DNA from: Ascoidea tarda (nom. inval.)
Lineage: Eukaryota; Ascomycota; Saccharomycetes; Ascoideales; Ascoideaceae
Length of the DNA stretch: 56,137 nucleotides
Reading direction: 5' to 3'
Assembly (NCBI GenBank): GCA_030560485.1
Contig: JAKTTS010000037.1
Location: forward strand, 1 to 56,137
Below, in pieces: positions 49,601-56,137 of the stretch (its first letter is position 1; each line of letters opens with the position of its first letter). The notes under the pieces are model-generated. The model had not been told where the DNA came from, searched no databases, and saw only the letters and a program-made list of their open reading frames with translations. A program made the position numbers and the translations under genes.

Positions 49601-51178
49601 ATTCGAAAGATTTTCTGATTTGGAAATCTCATTTAGTTTACAAAAATTAAATTTATCACACAATAGATTTGAAATTCTTACAAATACATGTTTTCCTAAT
49701 TTATAATCATTATTATTGGATCACAATAAGCTCTTGATAACTGAAAATTCAAATAAACTTCTAAATCTAAAATATCTTGGCAAATTGTATAACGAGTCAG
49801 ATGAGATTAAGTATTTATATCAATTTCCATTATTATATGATTTGAATTTAGTGGAAAATCATAGTGCACATATTATAGCTTCAGGCAATTTAGAAAATTT
49901 AAAGCTGATCAAACTGGATATTAAAAGTACTGATACGATGAATGCTATTCAAGACTTCACCCAATTACGCACAATGTTTGCATGACTTCCAATTCCATAT
50001 CAAGTTATGAAATTTCCAACATTACGTTAATTGAAATTATTAAATGTAGCTATAGAGGTAACTAGAAACATGACTATTCATGGAAATTTTCCGGTTTTGG
50101 AATCATTGAATGTATCGTTCGAGTGTTTAAATCAAATTCATATATCAAGTGGTTTTCCAGAACTACAATTTTTGAAATTAATAGGTTCATCAATTAAAGA
50201 CTATGAATTTTTGCAAACCTCGATTAAAGTGAAAAAAATAGAGTTAAATTTAAGAAATAATACTAATTTAAAACTATTCTCCAATTTGACAAACTTGGAG
50301 TATTTAGAAAAATTGGATATACCTGGAAACATGATCCAGAAAATAAAGTTTGAGACTACGAAATCATTCAGGAGAGCAGAAAACCTCAATAAAGATATAA
50401 TACCAAACCCTAAAACTTTAATAAATAATTTATTAGTATTAAATTTAAAGCACAATGTTATTTCAAAAATGGAGAATTTGAAAATTTCCAAAAACTTAAA
50501 AGAATTGGATTTAGGATTGAACGAAATTTCGAAAATTGAAAATGTTCACCAAATGAAGTTGTTAAAAAAATTAGACATATCAGATAATGGAATAAAAAAC
50601 TTTGAAAATTTAGGAAGATTGAAAGCGTTGGAAGTACTCAATTTATCGAAAAACAACATAGAAATAATTCAAGATACTGAAAATTTGCACTTATTAAAAG
50701 AACCTAATCTATCATTCAATAAAATTAGAACTCTGTCCAATTTCGGTAAATTAAAATATTTGAAAACATCACATTTAGCAGAAAATTGTATCTCAAAAAT
50801 TGAACAAAGTGAAGAACTCACCAATATGAAAATATTAGATTTGAGTTACAATAATATCAGAAAACTTGAGAATCTTCAATATTTTCCCAAATTAAAAGAA
50901 TTATTTACCTTTTAACAACATTCATGTTATTGAAAATTTACCAGATCCGGCAGAATTAAAAATTATTGATTTAAGTTGTGACAAAATATCAGTTTTAAAA
51001 TACTTCAAAGGAATATCGCATATGGAGGTGCTAAATCTAGGAAATAACCCAATTTCACGAATTGAACCTCTAAAAAATTATTACAAGCCTTTATTCACGA
51101 CCGAAAAATTTTACCCCCATAAAATAAACGCCACAATATTGGAAGGGCCTGGAAATATGGAAAAAAATAACTTTGGAT
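46697..51178 (+). pseudogene. Decayed leucine-rich-repeat gene, possibly F-box/LRR type
   Basis: About 4.5 kb of broken coding sequence. The start at 46697 gives MEGFNCVTDAIQWKILLGL, resembling the opening helix of an F-box. Coding-like fragments follow in changing frames (for example 46875-46990, 47204-47520, 48815-49010). From 49500 to 51100 there are at least ten SDS22-like LRRs of about 22 residues (LDLGLNEISKIENV, LDISDNGIKNFENL, LNLSKNNIEII, LDLSYNNIRKLENL). I count more than ten stops or frameshifts. Several stops, such as TAA at 49704-49706 before SLLLDHNKL, sit where Gln would fit, consistent with CAA to TAA change. A +1 shift near 50911 separates the last repeats. The parent family is not identified. 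Confidence 0.8.
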
Positions 51179-51722
51179 AATAGAATAATTAAATATAAGA
51201 AGGGATTGAAGGATCTTTCCAATGATTATGAGGTTCTAACATTGACAAAAAATCATAAAACATATTAATGAAAGCATTATTTTGGTCTTTCTCCACATTT
51301 TTGTGTTTATTAAAATCATTATAGTTCATAGAAATAAGTAGTATAGTTTTACCTAAATAATTCTAATAGGAAAGGCACAATTGAAAATCATCAATGTAGC
51401 ACTTTACTTCAAAAGCAGATATTCACCTCCACTTCAGTTGTAGGCAATTTAAATGCTAACAATAACCAAAAAGCTGTGTTTTTAGCTTATAATAAATCTG
51501 TTTATAACAAATATCGAAAATTCAGGTATTGTAATGGGTGATATGATATCACCATTGTGGTGATAGCGGTGTAAATAAAACGGGTAAATAACATTAAACT
51601 GAATAGGATAAAGCAGTAAGAAATCAACTATCTCTAAAAAAGGTGATAAAATATAAAGCAAAGATAAAGAAGTTTAGAAAATAAAAAAATTGGGTGTTGA
51701 AGTATTCATCCAGCAATAGCAC
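51179..51722. other. Intergenic, 3' of the LRR pseudogene and of the permease gene
   Basis: AT-rich with no convincing frame. It may include the most decayed tail of the LRR locus up to about 51270. Nothing else seen. Confidence 0.45.
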
Positions 51723-53399
51723 TTACTCTGCTTTCTCTGCTGGAACAAGATGCTCGACATTCAATTTGGGACCCTTGAACCATTTGTGCGCATCAACAAT
51801 GTACCATACAATAGCTAGAAGCATAGGGCCAAAGTATACAACACACGTCCAATTCATTTCTTCTGGAGTGTTGTTCTTGCCCTTCAAGTATGGCCAGCAT
51901 AAGAATGGAGTCATAATAACAACAAAAGTGCATCCTAACGCTCCAATTGGTTTTGAGAAAGCACCTAGATTCCATGGACCAGGTTTGAAGTTTTCCTTTG
52001 GAATGATGATTTTGATGAAAACTGGAATAGTGAATGCAATAAAGGCAGCAAGAGCACCAACACTGAAAATAGCACCAATGGCAGTCTCTCCAGCAAAGAT
52101 TAGCAATAATAGTAATTCACCAATAAAACAATTGAACCAAACAGCATTGACAGGAGTCATTGTACGAGAATTGACTTGCCTCCATATTCTTGAGAGTGGG
52201 AAACAGCCATCTCTGGAATAAGCAAATGTAACTCTACTAGCTGCAATCATACCTGCTTGACCCATAAAAAAAGAAGAGATAATGGTCATACAAATAACTA
52301 AATCGACATACTTGGATTCCAAGATTTGAGAACAGTATGTGACAAATGGTTGGCCCAATGGATCATTGTTAACTTCGTATAGATCAACAATTGTGTAGGC
52401 AAGAGTTAATTGAATAAACCAACCAAAGATACCACCGATTAAAGAAGTTAGAGAGATGGCTCTGGGAACTGAAATGGCTGCATTACTCGATTCTTCAGCT
52501 AGATGGAAAGCACTATCGTAACCAGACATGGTCCAGATAATACTCAAGAATGACATTAAAACTGCCACACCATCAGACCATTCAGTTTGGTTTGTAACAG
52601 TGGACCACACAAATGAATTACTATTAAACCTGGATAGGCCTTGTTGTTCTCTGTTGTCAGCAGCTAAGATGACAATGATTGCAATCACTAAGAAGCACAT
52701 GTTCAATGAACCACCCATGTTATTAAACCAAGCAATGTATTTGGTTGGCATAGAAGAGATGGCACTTTGGACAAACATGAATAGAGTAGTGACACCAAAA
52801 ATGGTTCCATTGCCATAAGTAAAAGAGTCATCATGGTAGGATTTTAAAGCTAAGATCATACAACTCAAGGCATAAGCAATTGAGGGGCCACTGGTGACTT
52901 GAACCAAGAAGTTTGACCAACCTGTACACCAGGAAGCAAATGGACCCCATTTTGGAGAAACAGTTGATAGTAAAGCATTTGAGGCATAATATAAACCTGA
53001 TGATAAAGGCATTGAGGAAGCAATTTCTGCCATTGACAAGGCAACACATTGGATACCTAACCAGGCAACAAACCAACCCCAAGACATGGAAACAGTACCA
53101 GCATATAAACTGTACCAAAGACAAGAAGCAGTACTAGGTAGTAAACCTAATAAGGAAAAAGATATATTGAAAGTGGAAAGTAAGGTCAATTCTCTATTGA
53201 ATTCTTGTTTATAACCTAAAGCAGTGATACGAGCTTCATCCTCGGACATTTCATGGTCAATGACAGGATTCAAGCCTCTGTTGGATAGTATGGATGTGAC
53301 ATTCATCAAGTCAACATCTAGGACAGAACCAACATTTCCTATTTTTTGGTCTTCAACGTCAACCGAAGTTGAGCCACTAGTCTTTTCTTTGTCAGACAT
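51723..53399 (-). CDS. Amino-acid/GABA permease, Uga4-type (APC superfamily)
   Basis: A 558-residue integral membrane protein with about 12 hydrophobic segments and hydrophilic ends. ALGYKQEFNRELTLLSTFNI leads into the first membrane span, as in the fungal amino acid/choline transporter family (Uga4, Hnm1, Tpo5 and S. pombe relatives). MAEIASSMPLSSGLYYASN and WGPFASWCTGWSNF are conserved family motifs, as are MSGYDSAFHLAEESSNA and the later PVNAVWFNCFIG. The family imports GABA, choline, polyamines or other amino acids; the substrate cannot be inferred. GATA-type words, for example GATAAG at 54338-54343, occur in the upstream region, compatible with nitrogen regulation. Codon use is biased to yeast-optimal codons, suggesting good expression. 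Confidence 0.88.
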   Translation of the reverse strand: MSDKEKTSGSTSVDVEDQKIGNVGSVLDVDLMNVTSILSNRGLNPVIDHEMSEDEARITALGYKQEFNRELTLLSTFNISFSLLGLLPSTASCLWYSLYAGTVSMSWGWFVAWLGIQCVALSMAEIASSMPLSSGLYYASNALLSTVSPKWGPFASWCTGWSNFLVQVTSGPSIAYALSCMILALKSYHDDSFTYGNGTIFGVTTLFMFVQSAISSMPTKYIAWFNNMGGSLNMCFLVIAIIVILAADNREQQGLSRFNSNSFVWSTVTNQTEWSDGVAVLMSFLSIIWTMSGYDSAFHLAEESSNAAISVPRAISLTSLIGGIFGWFIQLTLAYTIVDLYEVNNDPLGQPFVTYCSQILESKYVDLVICMTIISSFFMGQAGMIAASRVTFAYSRDGCFPLSRIWRQVNSRTMTPVNAVWFNCFIGELLLLLIFAGETAIGAIFSVGALAAFIAFTIPVFIKIIIPKENFKPGPWNLGAFSKPIGALGCTFVVIMTPFLCWPYLKGKNNTPEEMNWTCVVYFGPMLLAIVWYIVDAHKWFKGPKLNVEHLVPAEKAE

Positions 53400-55800
53400 T
53401 GTGACTATGTTATGTATGTTATGATGTATGATATGTCTTGATTATATTTGAATTGAATTAAGTCCAAGTCAATAAATTACTTAAATGAGAAAAGAGTATT
53501 GTTGAAGATGATAAATTTAGTCTCCAGGAGGACGAAATAGAGTTCAGTGAAGAGTTAAGTTTCAACTGTGGCTAATTAATGTTGGTGTTGGTGTTGATGT
53601 TGAGTTAAGATAGATAAAGGGAGAAAGCAAATATGTAGTGTTAATATTATAATAGTATTGATTAGAAAAAAAAAAGAAACAAACAAAAAGAGGAAGAACA
53701 ATTAAATAATTGTACACAATACAAAAAGAGAGAAAAGAATCTAGTTGGATGGTGAAGTATTTATATATTCATTGATAATCAAAAGATCATAGAGATTTTT
53801 GGAAGTGTGAAAATTGGAAATAGAAAATAGTTTTGTAGAAAAGTTTGATAACGAATCAAGTAAAAGAATATTGTATTTTTCCAAATAATATGAAATTAAT
53901 GGAATAAACTTTAGACCAAGCATTATCAATAATCAAAATTAAGATTGAAAAGTGCAAAGGGTAAAATTCAATTAAGTGTTTTAGGCTTTAAGCACCTTCT
54001 AAAAGTGAAAGAAAAAAAAAGAAAAAGTCTGAGAAAAAAGTCAAAATAAAGTCAGAGATAGTGATAGAGAAGTGCCGAATAAACTGTATTAAACAGAATG
54101 AAATAATGAACAGTGGGTGCAGAAATTTACAAGTTGATAAAGCTGAAAGTTGAATTGAACATTATTTTTGATATTTAATGGGAATCAGGAATAATGGCAA
54201 CAATAATTGAAAAGTATTGTCGTTTGTATATCAAATGGCAAGCGAGTCAGTAAGAAGAGCGAAAAGAGGGCAGATTTAATCCAAGCCCAATAAAACGTCG
54301 CCATATCAAAATGTGAGGTCAAGAAGTATTTGTTGTTGATAAGCAAAGTATAAACGTTAAAGTGGGAGGTTTAGAGTTAATGTAGGACAGTTGAGTAGGA
54401 AAGGAGAGGTATTGGAATTGCAATACATTTGCTAAATGACATACTGGAGCAATGGTACTAATGTGCTTATTGTCGATGTTAATATTACTCGAGAAACAAA
54501 AAACCGTTGGATACGCAATGTTTCATTGGCCAAATTATATTTGAATAGTTCAGGTAAAGGAATTTAGAAGAGCTGGGGAGCTGGGAAATCATGGCTGATA
54601 TGGAACAGTTACGATAGAAGGAAGAAATAGAGGAAACTTGTTGAATATTTTGAAATTGGAAAGCAAAAAAGTCTTTTGGATAGAGTCTTGAGAGATGGTG
54701 GATCAAGTAGTAAGCGACATTATATTTCTGATCTGAAAGATATTATGATCTGGATTAATTTATTGTATCGGTTTTCCTGATTAGAAGTTGGGTGAGACAA
54801 GGGATTTAGTGCTGAAAATAAGAAACGCTAAGCAAGTGAGTGAATGCTGTGAGAACAACATTAAATACCTGATTATTGAGATGAATAAAGACAACAACTG
54901 CTAAATTAAATTCGAAACCCGTATTTTGCAGAGCTTGTATTTGAAGAAGTAAATGTCATGAAGGTGAAGATAACGACTATTGAAGGAAATACCCAAGATG
55001 ACAAATGCCTTCTTGTTACGCAATTATTTCGGAATAAAATTAATATCTTAGTCAGAATTTTAGAGCGCTCATCACTTGTTTGTCTGTGGAAATGACTTTT
55101 TTGATGCTCCTTGAACACCAATCTCAAAAGCTATAGAAATGAAGTATCAAAACCAAAGCACTAGAGCCAAATATGGTTGCTACAACAATGTGATAAAACA
55201 TTTTTATTTGGTTTTTGTAATAATGTTCCAAAGCCAAAATGAAGTATAAAACTTGAGTATAATTATAGATATAATCAAGATTTGAAAGGTTTTTGCATGT
55301 TTTAAACGAGGTTTTTTTATGGTTTTCTGATTTTTCCTAATCAGGTTCCAGAGGTATAAGATTATAAAATAAATATTGCACTACAGATTAGAGGTTAAAG
55401 ATGAAAGATTAGAGGATGGAGATTAGATACTAAAAATTAAGCAAAACCTGTAGAATACATTAAAGGCTTGAAATGCTTGAAGATAGCCTATGCACTATAT
55501 TGTTTGTAATGCTGTTTATGATATGAGCGTTTTGTTTCCTTTCTCTTCCTTTTGGGATTGCGCTTCAACCAGCTAAAAACCAAAAAGCCACTCATGTTTT
55601 CTTGATTAGCAAGAGAAAGAACAAAACAGAACAGTTGAGCAAGTAATTTGAGTTGGATGATTCTGGTGGTGAAACTGCAATCCCAAAACAGATAAAAAAA
55701 AGGGTGTAATTGCAATCCCAATCAACGCGACAATCTATGGCGACTGAAACTTGAGGAAAAGCATGAGTTTGACATGGACACAGGTTTATCAAGAAAGAAA
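53400..55800. other. Long gene-free region upstream of the permease
   Basis: About 2.4 kb of AT-rich DNA with no gene I can support. It has a small GTTGGT repeat at 53580-53600 and scattered GATA words. An open stretch of about 60 codons on the plus strand at 54910-55096 has coding-like composition but no known family and no clear start. It could be relict coding sequence. The permease promoter occupies the left end. Confidence 0.5.
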
Positions 55801-56137
55801 TTAGCTTGTGTTCAATCAGTGTATCATGGAACAAACGAGCAATTGTAGCTGGATAGGAGTGTCATTGGCTGTACTGGTCCAACATAACTGGCACCTGCAA
55901 AAAGCCTCTGAACTTGTTCAGCAAATCGTCTGCAGTGGAAAAGCCCTAGCGCCAATTCCTTCTTTGTGCCAGAACAGACTTAAGCGCGCTCTTATCTGCC
56001 GGTCTCAAGGCAAAAGACCGCTGCCCATTTCCACCGCTAGCGCGCGCGCTTTCAAAGCACACGTGATGTCAACGCGTAATCTTGTACCGTTTGTACCACT
56101 CTTCTCTAGGGCTACAATACAGTCCTAGATTGCTCCG
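55801..56137. promoter_or_regulatory. GC-richer island with CACGTG and ACGCGT, probably a promoter
   Basis: Base composition rises sharply from about 55840. It holds a GCGCGCGC run near 56040-56048, CACGTG at 56060-56065 and ACGCGT at 56072-56077. This resembles the promoter islands elsewhere in the window and may belong to a gene past the right edge. A 106-codon frame crossing it ends at 56128 and has no recognisable similarity. Confidence 0.4.

Noticed and set aside
46697-51178. Idea that TAA is read as Gln in this organism, which would open the LRR locus
   Set aside because: GCN4, the CBM21 protein, the protease and the permease all end normally at TAA, and the LRR locus also has frameshifts and TGA stops.
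55808-56128. 106-codon frame at the right edge
   Set aside because: No similarity, lies in a promoter-like GC island with CACGTG and ACGCGT, and overlaps another frame on the opposite strand.

Overview
The window reads as a chromosomal segment of an AT-rich budding yeast (Saccharomycotina). The evidence is compact, mostly intronless genes, short introns starting GTATGT with CTAAC-type branch points, very Asn-rich proteins, and recognisable yeast orthologues: GCN4, SPT20, FOL2, DGA1, ALG12, the CobW GTPase ZNG1, a GAC1-type PP1 subunit, a BUL1/2 adaptor and a UGA4-type permease. I did not assign a species. TAA, TAG and TGA are all used as normal stops. CTG is absent from the conserved motifs I checked, so the CUG decoding is not settled.

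Layout. 1-3746: a decayed LINE (Tad/I/Jockey-like, minus strand) running off the left edge. 3747-4523: a promoter-like GC island plus a possible tiny gene. 4524-15596 (all minus): BUL-type Rsp5 adaptor, DGA1, FOL2 and a 1681-residue DDB1/CPSF_A-family beta-propeller protein. 16069-21328 (plus): SPT20 and GCN4; the GCN4 leader carries exactly four short uORFs. 21800-26273 (minus): an unrecognised Lys/Asp-rich coiled-coil protein and a CBM21 PP1 regulatory subunit. 27082-29157 (plus): a trypsin-like protease ending in AKL, a peroxisomal signal. 29344-46334: four PWWP-domain genes of the Ioc4/Pdp3 kind, interspersed with a BED-finger protein, ZNG1 and ALG12. 46697-51178: a large decayed leucine-rich-repeat gene. 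51723-53399: a GABA/amino-acid permease. 53400-56137: no gene recognised.

The most notable material is (a) the PWWP cluster, five PWWP-type domains in four genes within 17 kb, three genes sharing a phase-0 intron at the same place in the domain; (b) the GCN4 leader architecture; (c) promoter syntax repeated across the window, namely CACGTG in GC-richer islands and 10-bp-phased TTTCGT repeats; and (d) the probable peroxisomal processing protease. Functionally the genes are largely housekeeping: chromatin/transcription (SPT20, PWWP proteins, BED finger), nitrogen control (GCN4, permease, Rsp5 adaptor), lipid and glycogen storage (DGA1, GAC1-like), and cofactor/metal handling (FOL2, ZNG1). I see no operon-like organisation, no tRNA, rRNA or CRISPR array.
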